Notes: generated by a model not told the origin, from the letters alone. 27,056 nt of DNA from JBBDIP01 sp964602455 (GCA_964602455.1 CAZRRG010000024.1:1-27056); one strand, 5' to 3'. Shown: positions 15,548-23,002, numbered from the stretch's first letter. Translations and numbers: made by a program.

Positions 15548-16029
15548 GGAAGCGGCATGAGCACGTCTTCCAGCACGCTCATGGTCTTTTCTCTATCCCA
15601 ATTCTTTGCGAGGATGAGTTCGGAGACGAGTATCTCTTTGGCGCTGTCAAGCATCTTGCGCTCGCCGGTCGAAAGGCCTTTCTCCCTCTCACGGCTGGAA
15701 AGATTGCGGACCACGTCGGCTACCTCGTAGATGTCACCGCTTTTGATCTTCTCGAGATTGGACCTGTAGCGGCGGTTCCAGTTGGTCGACATCGCCGTGC
15801 ACTCCTGCCGGAGGACCAGCATCACCTTGTCGACCTCTTCAGCGTCAATGACGTCACGAAGCCCGATCTCCTTGGTGTTGTCGACCGGAATCATGACCTT
15901 CATGTCGCCAATGGGAAGCCGTAGAACGTAGTAACGATGGGTCTTGCCGAGGATTTCCCTTTCCTCAACGCCTTCGATGGTCCCGGCGCCGTGCATGGGG
16001 TAGACAACCTTGTCGCCTATGTTGAACAT
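15544..16029 (-). CDS. CarD/CdnL family transcriptional regulator
   Basis: A 161-residue protein that binds the RNA polymerase beta subunit and stabilises open promoter complexes. The N-terminal RNAP-interacting Tudor-like domain (about 1-60) begins MFNIGDKVVYPMHGAGTIEGVE and contains the YYVLRLPIGDMKVMIPV strand pair. The C-terminal helical domain (65-161) includes W101 (in STNWNRRYRSN) and STGERKMLDSAKEIL. Start ATG (16027-16029) is preceded by a GGGGGGA ribosome site; a TTG five codons upstream overlaps that site. It has its own strong promoter at 16059-16088. A CarD gene close to yacL/ispD is common in Clostridia. Confidence 0.92.
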   Translation of the reverse strand: MFNIGDKVVYPMHGAGTIEGVEEREILGKTHRYYVLRLPIGDMKVMIPVDNTKEIGLRDVIDAEEVDKVMLVLRQECTAMSTNWNRRYRSNLEKIKSGDIYEVADVVRNLSSREREKGLSTGERKMLDSAKEILVSELILAKNWDREKTMSVLEDVLMPLP

Positions 16030-16058
16030 CTTGATCCCCCCCAATACACCATGACCCT

Positions 16059-16088
16059 ATTGTACCACTAACTGGAGTTTTCGGTCAA
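16059..16088 (-). promoter_or_regulatory. promoter of the CarD gene
   Basis: On the minus strand TTGACC (16083-16088) and TACAAT (16059-16064), each 5 of 6 consensus bases, with an 18-bp spacer. The start codon is 29 bp downstream. Confidence 0.7.
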
Positions 16089-16163
16089 ACCGGGCCCGTC
16101 CCGGGCAGCATTGGCACCGGGAAGAAGGCGAGTTACGTCCTGTATAGATAGGCCTGTGCTGCT

Positions 16164-16192
16164 TGGACTGGCACATGGCTGGAGGATATAAT
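16164..16192 (+). promoter_or_regulatory. promoter of the yacL-ispDF-thyX-rlmB cluster
   Basis: TGGACT (16164-16169, 4 of 6) and a perfect TATAAT (16187-16192) are 17 bp apart. Transcription should start near 16199, giving a leader of about 30 nt. Confidence 0.65.
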
Positions 16193-16229
16193 AAGTCTGC
16201 GATACAACACGCAAAAGGAGGTGCTGCAC

Positions 16230-17360
16230 TTGGAGAAAGCCCGTCGCTACTTCGCCTTTGCCGGGGCGATTATTGGCGGCACCGCCGCATTCTACCTGGT
16301 AGAACCTCTCTCAACGCTTCTAAAGAGAGAGTTTCAGATCTGGGAGTCGGCAGGCCTCATAGTCTTCGTCTCGGCGGTCTTCGCCGTGCTCTTCTTCTTC
16401 CTGGGCCCGCCCATGTCGAGACTCACCGTCTCCGGGTTGGAACTTATCGAGAAGAAAGTGGTCGGAGCCTCACTGCAGGATATCGTGGTTGGAGTTGGGG
16501 GCTTGATTATCGGCCTTATAATTGCCAATTTGTTGGCCCCATCTCTAGAGATGATCCCGCTGGTGGGCAAGTTCCTTCCGACCATCGCCCTTGTTGTCCT
16601 CGGCTACATAGGCATCGCGGTAGCCAGGAGCAAGAAGGACGACCTCATGGCGCTGAGTCCCGCGCGGCTCCGGCAGGTCGTACGCTCGTCAAGGGGAAAG
16701 CAGCAGGAACGGAAGAGTGGGGAGCTCCCTTTCGGTTCATCTGCGCCCAAGTTGCTGGATACCAGCACGATCATTGACGGACGAGTGATCGACATCTGCC
16801 GCTCTGGGTTCATAGAGGGTAAGCTTATTATCCCGAACTTCGTGTTGGACGAGCTCCGGCGCATTGCCGATTCGTCGGACAACCTGAAACGCAACAAGGG
16901 CAGGAGAGGCCTCGACACCCTTAACCGCCTGCAGAAGGACGTCCATACCGAGGTCCTAACCTGGGACTGGCCGACTGAGCCCGGTGATGACGTGGACGCC
17001 CACTTGCTGCGTATCGCGAAGTCTACAGGCGCAGTTGTCATGACAACCGACTTCAACCTGGCCAAGGTCGCCGAACTCCAGCAGGTGGGTGTGCTCAATA
17101 TCAACCAGCTGGCCAACGCCTTGAAACTCATGGTCGCTCCGGGCGATGAGCTGATGGTTGAGATCCACCGTGAGGGCAAGCAGCCGAACCAGGGGATCGG
17201 GTACCTGGACGACGGGACCATGGTTGTGGTGGAGCAAGGAAGGCGGTTCATCAACCAGACGATTATGGTCGAGGTGACCAACGTCCACTCCACGCCTGCG
17301 GGCAGGATGGTATTTGCCCGGCCCAAGTATCTGGACAAGGTGGTCAACCAGGGTGAGTGA
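16230..17360 (+). CDS. yacL: membrane PIN/TRAM-domain protein (YacL family)
   Basis: A 376-residue membrane protein. Four hydrophobic segments (about 7-24, 41-59, 84-103 and 113-132) precede a cytoplasmic PIN nuclease domain (about 172-295). Its acidic residues are Asp177 (KLLDTSTIIDGR), Glu208 (VLDELRR), Asp256 (DDVDAHLL) and Asp274 (TTDFNLAKVA). A TRAM RNA-binding domain follows (302-366). The family is a probable membrane-tethered RNase; its physiological target is not known. The TTG at 16230 is chosen because AAGGAGGTG lies 7 nt upstream; a GTG at 16221 overlaps that site. It overlaps ispDF by 8 nt. Confidence 0.9.
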   Translation: MEKARRYFAFAGAIIGGTAAFYLVEPLSTLLKREFQIWESAGLIVFVSAVFAVLFFFLGPPMSRLTVSGLELIEKKVVGASLQDIVVGVGGLIIGLIIANLLAPSLEMIPLVGKFLPTIALVVLGYIGIAVARSKKDDLMALSPARLRQVVRSSRGKQQERKSGELPFGSSAPKLLDTSTIIDGRVIDICRSGFIEGKLIIPNFVLDELRRIADSSDNLKRNKGRRGLDTLNRLQKDVHTEVLTWDWPTEPGDDVDAHLLRIAKSTGAVVMTTDFNLAKVAELQQVGVLNINQLANALKLMVAPGDELMVEIHREGKQPNQGIGYLDDGTMVVVEQGRRFINQTIMVEVTNVHSTPAGRMVFARPKYLDKVVNQGE

Positions 17361-18546
17361 CCCGGTCTGGGTCGTGATCCCGGCCGGCGGACTCGGCGTT
17401 CGAGCGGGTCTGCCGTTGCCCAAGCAGTTCTGTGACCTGAACGGAGTCTCTGTGCTTGAGCGGACGGTACGTCAGGTTATGCAGGCGCCGGAGGTTGTGG
17501 GGATAGTAATCGCCCTGCCGCCCGGCGAAAGTAGACAAGCCGGTCATCCTAGAGTCTTGGAGATCCGCGACCGCCTACTCAGCCTGTCGAGTCCATCTCG
17601 TCCCGTCCTGCTTGTGGACGGAGGGGAGACGCGCCAGGAATCTGTCAGGCTGGCGCTGGCGCATGTCCCGCCTGAAGCCGGGTTTGTCGCGGTACACGAC
17701 GCATCAAGGCCCTTTGTGAGTCCGGACCTGTTCAGGCGGGTGGTGGAAGCAGCCTACCGGTCCGGCGCCGCGATCTGCGGCATCCGCCCCACCGACACGA
17801 TCAAGGCTACATGCTCCCAGGATGCGATGGACGGCGCTGAGGGGACTGTCCTCCATACTCTGGACCGCGATGCGCTGGTGGCGGTCCAGACCCCTCAGGT
17901 GTTCGCCGCGTCTACCCTGCGGAAGGCACATGAGGCGGCGCTGCGGGACGCCTTCCAAGGCACCGACGACAGCAGTCTGGTCGAGCGGTTGGGTATGAGC
18001 GTAACGGTGGTGGCAGGGGAGAGGTCCAACGTGAAGATCACGTACGCCGAGGACTTCCGGCTGACAGGGACCCAGGTAACAGGTCTGGGATTCGACATAC
18101 ACCCACTGGCGCCGGGCCGGAGGTTTGTCCTCGGCGGCGTCGATATCCCGTCTGAACTGGGACTTGCCGGCCACTCCGACGCTGATGTTCTCGTCCACGC
18201 GGTCATGGACGCCATCCTCGGCGCCCTGGGGAAAGGCGACATAGGCCAGTGGTTCCCCGACAGCGATTCGAGATACGAGGGCGCATCCAGCATAGGGCTC
18301 ATGAGGGATATGTGGGACACGCTACGGGTATCTGCTCAGATCGTCAACATCGACAGTGTGGTTATCGCAGAAACTCCCAGGATCATGCCTCACGCGCCAG
18401 AAATCAGGAAGAACATCGCAGTCGCTCTAGGATGTAGGCCCGAGCAGGTTTCGGTCAAGGCGACAACCGCGGAGAGGCTCGGGGCGCTGGGCCGCGGGGA
18501 AGGGGTCGCCGCCTACAGTGTGGCAACGCTGCTGAAAAACACTTAG
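17353..18546 (+). CDS. ispDF: bifunctional IspD-IspF (MEP pathway)
   Basis: A 397-residue fusion of two enzymes of the non-mevalonate isoprenoid pathway. Residues 1-238 are IspD, which makes CDP-methylerythritol from CTP and MEP: IPAGGLGVRAGLPLPKQF (9-26), DGGETRQES (89-97), AVHDASRPFV (113-122). Residues 243-397 are IspF, which cyclises the phosphorylated product: GLGFDIHPL with metal ligands Asp248 and His250, GHSDADVLVHAVMDAILGAL with the third ligand His282, and KATTAERLG (369-377). The linker is only a few residues. GTG 17353 overlaps the yacL stop, with AAGGTGGT about 8 nt upstream. IspE, which acts between them, is not in the window. Confidence 0.92.
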   Translation: MSDPVWVVIPAGGLGVRAGLPLPKQFCDLNGVSVLERTVRQVMQAPEVVGIVIALPPGESRQAGHPRVLEIRDRLLSLSSPSRPVLLVDGGETRQESVRLALAHVPPEAGFVAVHDASRPFVSPDLFRRVVEAAYRSGAAICGIRPTDTIKATCSQDAMDGAEGTVLHTLDRDALVAVQTPQVFAASTLRKAHEAALRDAFQGTDDSSLVERLGMSVTVVAGERSNVKITYAEDFRLTGTQVTGLGFDIHPLAPGRRFVLGGVDIPSELGLAGHSDADVLVHAVMDAILGALGKGDIGQWFPDSDSRYEGASSIGLMRDMWDTLRVSAQIVNIDSVVIAETPRIMPHAPEIRKNIAVALGCRPEQVSVKATTAERLGALGRGEGVAAYSVATLLKNT

Positions 18547-18557
18547 GAGGGACAGGT

Positions 18558-19394
18558 ATGCCAGAGAACACCGGCAAGGCTCCAGAAACCGTCACCCTCA
18601 AGGCGAAAGTCCTGTACTATCCCTTCATGGGCACAAACATAAGCCCGGAAAGAGTGGTCCTCCTCTCCAGGCTGTGCTACTCGCCCCTGAACATAGACCA
18701 GCTGGAAAGTCTCCTCCATGGGGACAAGCCCAACGATGAGGCCGCCGGCAAGTTCATCAGGGGCCTTATCGACAGCGGCCACCTGGGTACCCTCGAGCAC
18801 TGGTATACGACCTTCGCCGTCGAAGGATACTCCCGCATCTCGAGCCAGCAAAACGACCGCCACCGGCTCCTTAAGATGTTCAAGGACGCGGGCGTTGTCT
18901 TCGTAAACGAAGCGGAGCAGGGCTCACCCGACGTCTCCCAGATGCAGCAGTCCCAAAGGTACGTTAAGGAAGATAACTTCAGGTATGTGGTGCCGCCCAG
19001 CTTCCACAGGAAGCCCGAGTTCCTGGAGAGGTTCCGCAAGCTTCAGGAAGAGGTCGTCGATATCCAGCGGGAAGGACTTGCCGCAGGGTTGCCGGCCGAG
19101 GACGTGCGGTTCGCCCTGACCAACGCGACGGAGACCCGGTTCGTGATAACCACAAACGCCCGGCAACTGCGGCACATGTTCAACCTAAGGTGCTGCCAGC
19201 GGGCCCAGTGGGAGATACGGGCGTTGTTTACAGAGCTACTTAACGAATACAAGAAGATAGCCCCAAATATCTTCTACCGAGCGGGAGCCTCATGCGACGA
19301 TTTGGGATACTGCCCGGAGGGGAAAATGTCCTGTGGCAGGGCGCCGACTCTTGAGGCGCTGAAAGAAGCCTACGAGAAGAGCAGAAAGCATTGA
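18558..19394 (+). CDS. thyX: FAD-dependent thymidylate synthase ThyX with an insertion in its signature
   Basis: A 278-residue flavoenzyme making dTMP from dUMP with methylene-THF and NADPH. Conserved parts include LEHWYTTFAVEGYSR (79-93), NATETRFVITTNARQLRHMF (189-208), RCCQRAQWEIRAL (211-223) and the Cys-rich tail YCPEGKMSCG (251-260). The signature RHRx7S is unusual: RHR is at 101-103, but the QQSQRY block that normally follows at once is at 130-135, so about 21 extra residues (roughly 104-128) lie between. The reading frame is clean on both sides. GGAGG at 18546-18550 is 7 nt before the ATG. It overlaps rlmB by 4 nt. Presence of ThyX suggests this organism may lack ThyA. Confidence 0.9.
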   Translation: MPENTGKAPETVTLKAKVLYYPFMGTNISPERVVLLSRLCYSPLNIDQLESLLHGDKPNDEAAGKFIRGLIDSGHLGTLEHWYTTFAVEGYSRISSQQNDRHRLLKMFKDAGVVFVNEAEQGSPDVSQMQQSQRYVKEDNFRYVVPPSFHRKPEFLERFRKLQEEVVDIQREGLAAGLPAEDVRFALTNATETRFVITTNARQLRHMFNLRCCQRAQWEIRALFTELLNEYKKIAPNIFYRAGASCDDLGYCPEGKMSCGRAPTLEALKEAYEKSRKH

Positions 19395-20161
19395 AGGACA
19401 GAAGGCAAGACCAGGGGTTTATCAGGATCTATGGCAAGCAGCCCGTCAGTGAGGCTCTTCAGGGTGGATGGCCCGTCAGGGAGGTCTTCCTAAGGGCCGG
19501 CGCCGATGATGCCTTCACCAGGGAGCTAAAGAGGCAGGCCGCATCCTTGGGCGTCCGGGTGGCTGTGGTCGAGCCTCAACGCTTCGACCGCGACTATCCT
19601 CGCCAGAGCCAGGGCGTAGCCGCAACCGTAAGAGAGGTACCCTTGAGGGATGTCGATGATGTGCTGGGGGACATCCCTCATGGACAGGATCCCTTCTACG
19701 TGGCTATGGATGGCATCGAGGATCCCCACAACCTTGGGGCAATAACCCGCACCGCGCTGGCAATGGGCGTCCACGCCGTGGTTGTTCCGAAGCACCGTAC
19801 AGCGGCGATCTCCGAGGGAGCGGTCAAGGCATCTGCCGGAGCAGTGTTCAGGCAGCCTATCTGCCAGGTTCCCAATATCCACTACTTCATCGAGTGGGCC
19901 AAGGAAAGAGGCATGTGGGTGTTCGGCCTCGAGGCATCGGCGCAGGCAACGATCTGGAGCGCGGACATGGCCGGTCCCATAGCCCTCATCATTGGGGGAG
20001 AGGGGAAAGGGCTGGCGCGACTCACCCGCGAGCGATGCGATCTTCTGGTGAAAATCCCGATGTCAGGACAGATCGGAAGCCTGAACGCGAGCGTCGCATG
20101 CGGTATGGCGATCGCCGAGATACAGAGACGGAGGCAACTAAAGGCCAGCGTAAGGCCATAA
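19391..20161 (+). CDS. rlmB: 23S rRNA 2'-O-methyltransferase RlmB (TrmH/SpoU family)
   Basis: A 256-residue SPOUT methyltransferase that modifies G2251 of 23S rRNA in E. coli. The N-terminal RNA substrate-binding domain (about 11-85) starts with IYGKQPVSEAL. The knotted SAM domain has MDGIEDPHNLGAITRTA (106-122), IIGGEGKGLARLTRERCDLLVKIPM (motif 2, about 199-223) and GSLNASVACGMAIAE (motif 3). The TTG start (19391-19393) overlaps the thyX stop as TTGA; the ribosome site is weak (GAGAAGAG), so translation likely depends on coupling to thyX. Target specificity is inferred from similarity. Confidence 0.92.
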   Translation: MKDRRQDQGFIRIYGKQPVSEALQGGWPVREVFLRAGADDAFTRELKRQAASLGVRVAVVEPQRFDRDYPRQSQGVAATVREVPLRDVDDVLGDIPHGQDPFYVAMDGIEDPHNLGAITRTALAMGVHAVVVPKHRTAAISEGAVKASAGAVFRQPICQVPNIHYFIEWAKERGMWVFGLEASAQATIWSADMAGPIALIIGGEGKGLARLTRERCDLLVKIPMSGQIGSLNASVACGMAIAEIQRRRQLKASVRP

Positions 20162-20171
20162 TCGAGTCCTA

Positions 20172-20201
20172 TTGCTTTCCGCGAGTTTACAAAAGTATAA
20201 T
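20172..20201 (+). promoter_or_regulatory. promoter of sigH
   Basis: TTGCTT (20172-20177) and a perfect TATAAT (20196-20201) with an 18-bp spacer. The leader of about 80 nt can fold (for example TCCTG with CAGGA, and GGTTA with TAACC before the ribosome site), but matches no known element. Confidence 0.6.
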
Positions 20202-20287
20202 GGGTTAGTCCTGTGGCTGGACGCAGGATGCCGGAGCAATAGCGGGAGAGTTAGAAAGCTGCCAGGTAACCGGGGGAGGGGTGCTTT

Positions 20288-20965
20288 TTGGCTATTGGCC
20301 CGCAAAGGGATCTATACTCGGCCTTCGAGATCCTCCAGGACGAAGAGGTCGTGGATATCGCTAGAGCAGGTTCGGTCTTGGCACAGGAGTATCTCATCAA
20401 TAAATATAAGAGTTTCGTGCGGGCGAAAGCTCGGTCCTACTTCCTGATAGGCGCCGATCGCGAAGACATCATCCAAGAAGGCATGATTGGGCTCTACAAG
20501 GCGATCCGGGACTTTCGCAGCGACAAACTAGCTTCATTCAAGGCGTTCGCCGAGCTATGTATAACAAGACAGATCATCACAGCAATCAAGACAGCTACTC
20601 GGCAGAAGCACATCCCTTTGAACTCGTACGTTTCTTTGAACCGTCCGATCTATGACGAAGATTCGGACAGGACCCTCCTGGACATCATGCCGGGGACACA
20701 GGTCCTTGACCCTGAAGAACTGGTCATCAACACCGAAGAAGTCGGGTCGATGGAAGACAAGATAACCGAGATCCTGAGCGACCTTGAGTGGCAAGTGTTG
20801 AACTCCTATCTGGACGGCAAGTCGTACCTTGAGATTGCGGACGATCTGCAGAGGCACGTGAAGTCGATCGACAACGCCCTGCAGCGTGTCAAACGGAAGT
20901 TGGAGCGGTACCTGGATTCCAAGAACGGAGTCCGGATCTCGCACGAAGAAGCCACTATGCGGTAG
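20288..20965 (+). CDS. sigH: RNA polymerase sigma-H factor (Spo0H)
   Basis: A 225-residue sigma-70-family factor of the SigH type, which in Bacillota drives early sporulation and transition-state genes. Region 2 includes YLINKYKSFVRAKARSYF and the core-binding/-10 recognition block GADREDIIQEGMIGLYKAIRDF (about 55-76). Region 4 at 165-215 has LSDLEWQVLNSYLDGKSYLEIADDL and VKSIDNALQRVKRKLERYL. The TTG at 20288 has GGAGG at 20275-20279, 8 nt upstream. The position after rlmB is the normal one; yacP, often in between, is absent here. Confidence 0.93.
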   Translation: MAIGPQRDLYSAFEILQDEEVVDIARAGSVLAQEYLINKYKSFVRAKARSYFLIGADREDIIQEGMIGLYKAIRDFRSDKLASFKAFAELCITRQIITAIKTATRQKHIPLNSYVSLNRPIYDEDSDRTLLDIMPGTQVLDPEELVINTEEVGSMEDKITEILSDLEWQVLNSYLDGKSYLEIADDLQRHVKSIDNALQRVKRKLERYLDSKNGVRISHEEATMR

Positions 20966-21037
20966 GCCGTGTGTCCACGGCGGGTAACCGCGGAAGACGC
21001 GGGAGAAGAGGAAAGGCCCGGGTGAACCCCGGGCCTT
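20966..21037 (+). terminator. hairpins and terminator after sigH
   Basis: GCCGTG-TGTC-CACGGC (20966-20981) begins right after the stop codon. A stronger stem AAGGCCCGGG/CCCGGGCCTT (21013-21022/21028-21037) follows. There is no T-run, but the position before a tRNA promoter favours a terminator. Confidence 0.55.
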
Positions 21038-21053
21038 GTGATTGGTCACGGCG

Positions 21054-21083
21054 TTGACAGATCGGAGCCTCGCACGGTACCAT
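21054..21083 (+). promoter_or_regulatory. promoter of tRNA-Thr
   Basis: A perfect TTGACA (21054-21059) and TACCAT (21078-21083, 4 of 6) with an 18-bp spacer, 25 bp ahead of the tRNA. Confidence 0.65.
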
Positions 21084-21108
21084 GAGTTTTGCACGTCTTC
21101 GTCGTTGG

Positions 21109-21183
21109 GCCAGCGTAGCTCAATGGTAGAGCCCGCGATTTGTAATCGCGTGGTTAAGGGTTCGATCCCCTTCGCTGGCTCCA
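21109..21183 (+). tRNA. tRNA-Thr (anticodon TGT)
   Basis: The acceptor is GCCAGCG/CGCTGGC, D arm GCTC/GAGC, anticodon arm CGCGA-TTTGTAA-TCGCG giving TGT at 34-36, and T arm AAGGG-TTCGATC-CCCTT. The discriminator is U and CCA is encoded at 21181-21183. A tRNA-Thr after sigH is frequent in Bacillota, where it usually leads to tuf or rpmG-secE-nusG; those do not follow here. Confidence 0.96.
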
Positions 21184-21219
21184 TTTCATTTTCTGGGACG
21201 TCTTACCCCGGAGACGACA

Positions 21220-21250
21220 AGGGTCCCCGTGGCGGGAACCCTCATCATTG
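21220..21250. terminator. terminator after tRNA-Thr
   Basis: AGGGT and CCCG (21220-21228) pair with CGGG and ACCCT (21233-21242) across one C-A mismatch. TCATCATTGT follows. It also lies just downstream of the minus-strand YjcZ-like gene and could end both transcripts. Confidence 0.55.
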
Positions 21251-21266
21251 TGGCAGGGCCAGTAGA

Positions 21267-21371
21267 CTAGAGCCCGAGGCAGAGGCAGCCGATCCCGAAG
21301 ACCAGCAGGATCAGGATCAGGAAGAGGATAAAGGCCTCGTTGAACCCGCCACCGCCGAAGAAACCGCCCAT
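21267..21371 (-). CDS. 34-residue hydrophobic glycine-rich protein (YjcZ-like, sporulation)
   Basis: A short gene with a very strong ribosome site: AGGAGG (21379-21384) 7 nt ahead of the ATG. The product begins MGGFFGGGGFNEAF, followed by one membrane helix (about 13-34) of Ile, Leu, Val and Phe with two cysteines near the end (CLC), and stops at TAG. The glycine-rich head and single C-terminal helix match the YjcZ family of tiny proteins made during sporulation, whose function is unknown. It stands alone on the minus strand, divergent from the glutamate synthase-like gene. The family call rests on composition and layout because the sequence is too short for strong homology. Confidence 0.72.
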   Translation of the reverse strand: MGGFFGGGGFNEAFILFLILILLVFGIGCLCLGL

Positions 21372-21522
21372 GCATGCCCCTCCTTTCAACTCGCGCTGTG
21401 ACACGTTATGTGAAGAATGCTTCACTGGTGAAAGGGCATCTGCTCGTCAGCACCAGAGACAAGCGCCGCGAGACGAGACTGTCCTTCGGGGCAGACTGAT
21501 CACGACAAGGAGGCGCGTTACC

Positions 21523-22875
21523 GTGATGAACTGGCTGATGAACAAGGTCATAAACCCCGGCTCAGACGAGATCACCAGAGCCCTGCTTACGCAGGACTAT
21601 CCGAACAATCCGCTTGAAATGGTGACAGCCGCGCAGAAGTTGACGCTGCGGGCGATCATCGAGGCTGGGATGCGGGCCACCAAAGGGACAGGACTGCAAC
21701 GCCCGTTCGGGAGTCCGGTGGTGCTCTCACCCTGGCAGAAGATCCTCCTGAACCCGAGGCAGCTGTTCTACCTGCCGACTACATCCGTCCAGGAAGTTGA
21801 CACCAGGGTGACCATCGGAAGAGGGGCGAGGAAGCCGCTCAAACTGGACATCCCCATTATGATCACAGGAATGTCTTACGGAGGGTCCCTCAGCCTGAAA
21901 CTCAAGATGGCTCTCGCCAAAGGCGCGGCCATGGCCGGCACGTCAACCAATACCGGAGAATCTGCGGTCTCACCTGAGGAGCGGCAGATGGCCAAGTACT
22001 TGATCGGCCAGTATAACAGAGGCGGCTACCTGGCCAGGCCTGAGCAGTTGAAGCAAGTCGACGCCATCGAGGTGCAGTTGGGGCAGGGTGCGTTCGGCGG
22101 AGCCGTCGAGTCCACAATGAAGGCCAACATGATCGACGATCACTTGCGCACGACGCTGGGGCTGAAGCAGGGCCAAGATATGGTGATCAACGCTCGCATG
22201 CCGGGCGTATCCTCCACTGAAGACATCATCTCCCTTGTGAACCGGCTCAAACGAGAGCACGACGTACCGGTGGGAGTGAAGATCGCCGGCACTGACTACA
22301 TAGAGCAGGAGCTGGAGGTGATAGCCCGCACCGACGCGGACTTCATCGCGATCGACGGCGCCGAAGGCGGCACCGCAGTTGCCCCAACCACGCTTGAAGA
22401 CGATATAGGGCTACCAACCCTCCACACCCTGGTCCGAACCGTGGATTGGCTGGAGGAGCAGGGCGAGCGCGACCGCTTCAGCGTAATCGCCGCCGGAGGG
22501 CTCGCAACCCCGGGGCACTTCCTGAAGGCCCTCGCCATCGGCGCCGACGCAGTGTACATCGGCTCCATCGCCGTCTTTGCTGCCGTTGGGGCCCAGGCCA
22601 CCGAATCGCTGTCACAGCACGTGCCTGCACAACTGGCGCTCTACCAAGGTCAGGACAAGGACAGACTCGACGTCGACAAAGCGGCGCAGAGCCTCTACAA
22701 CTTCCTCATGTCATGCAGGGAAGAGATGATGCTCGCCTGCCAAGCGATGGGCAAAACGCGCCTCACCGACCTCTCGCGCGAGGACCTTGTCACCGTCGAC
22801 AGGGACCTCGCCGAGTTCATCGGCATCCGCTATGCGGCGTCGCCTCGGCGAGCGAGGGTTGCGGTGACCGTGTAA
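21523..22875 (+). CDS. FMN-binding glutamate synthase-like protein (stand-alone central domain)
   Basis: A 450-residue flavin TIM-barrel protein equivalent to the FMN domain of glutamate synthase, without the glutaminase and C-terminal domains of full GltB. Motifs (numbered from the ATG at 21526) are ITGMSYGGSLSLKLKMALAK (113-132), TNTGESAVSPEER (141-153), DGAEGGTAVAP (277-287), AAGGLATPGH (322-331) and the phosphate-binding IGADAVYIGS (338-347). Residues IEVQLGQGAFGG (181-192) differ from the canonical K-x-x-QGAKPG-x-GG. Only two cysteines (397, 405) lie where the 3Fe-4S ligands might be. Start: GTG at 21523, 8 nt after AAGGAGG (21508-21514), or the next codon ATG. Related stand-alone proteins are widespread; their reaction is mostly unproven. 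Confidence 0.85.
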   Translation: MMNWLMNKVINPGSDEITRALLTQDYPNNPLEMVTAAQKLTLRAIIEAGMRATKGTGLQRPFGSPVVLSPWQKILLNPRQLFYLPTTSVQEVDTRVTIGRGARKPLKLDIPIMITGMSYGGSLSLKLKMALAKGAAMAGTSTNTGESAVSPEERQMAKYLIGQYNRGGYLARPEQLKQVDAIEVQLGQGAFGGAVESTMKANMIDDHLRTTLGLKQGQDMVINARMPGVSSTEDIISLVNRLKREHDVPVGVKIAGTDYIEQELEVIARTDADFIAIDGAEGGTAVAPTTLEDDIGLPTLHTLVRTVDWLEEQGERDRFSVIAAGGLATPGHFLKALAIGADAVYIGSIAVFAAVGAQATESLSQHVPAQLALYQGQDKDRLDVDKAAQSLYNFLMSCREEMMLACQAMGKTRLTDLSREDLVTVDRDLAEFIGIRYAASPRRARVAVTV

Positions 22876-22883
22876 CTCTCGGC

Positions 22884-22969
22884 CGCCAGCGGCTCGCCCT
22901 CCGCGAATCTCTGGCGCGGTGGCTTCGCCGCGCGCAAGTAAGCTTCGCTTCGGGCTGGAGCCGCTGCCG
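22884..22969 (+). repeat. palindromic repeat element, copy A
   Basis: A segment of about 86 bp begins CGCCAGCGGCTCGCCCT and ends near GGAGCCGCTGCCG, so its ends are inverted relative to each other. Its central parts CGCGAATCTCTGGCGC and TTCGGGCTGGAGCCGCTG recur, in reverse orientation, in the element at 25322-25408. It starts 8 bp after the stop of the glutamate synthase-like gene. Confidence 0.7.
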
Positions 22970-22991
22970 GCGCTGCCGCAGTCACGTCGTT

Positions 22992-23002
22992 CGCCAGCGG
23001 CT
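22992..23002 (+). repeat. start of a further repeat copy cut by the assembly gap
   Basis: CGCCAGCGGCT repeats the first 11 bases of copy A exactly, 108 bp further on, and is interrupted by the Ns. A tandem copy probably caused the gap. Confidence 0.5.

Noticed and set aside
18858..18965. Intein in ThyX
   Set aside because: Inteins are known in ThyX, but the extra segment is only about 21 residues and has no splicing motifs.
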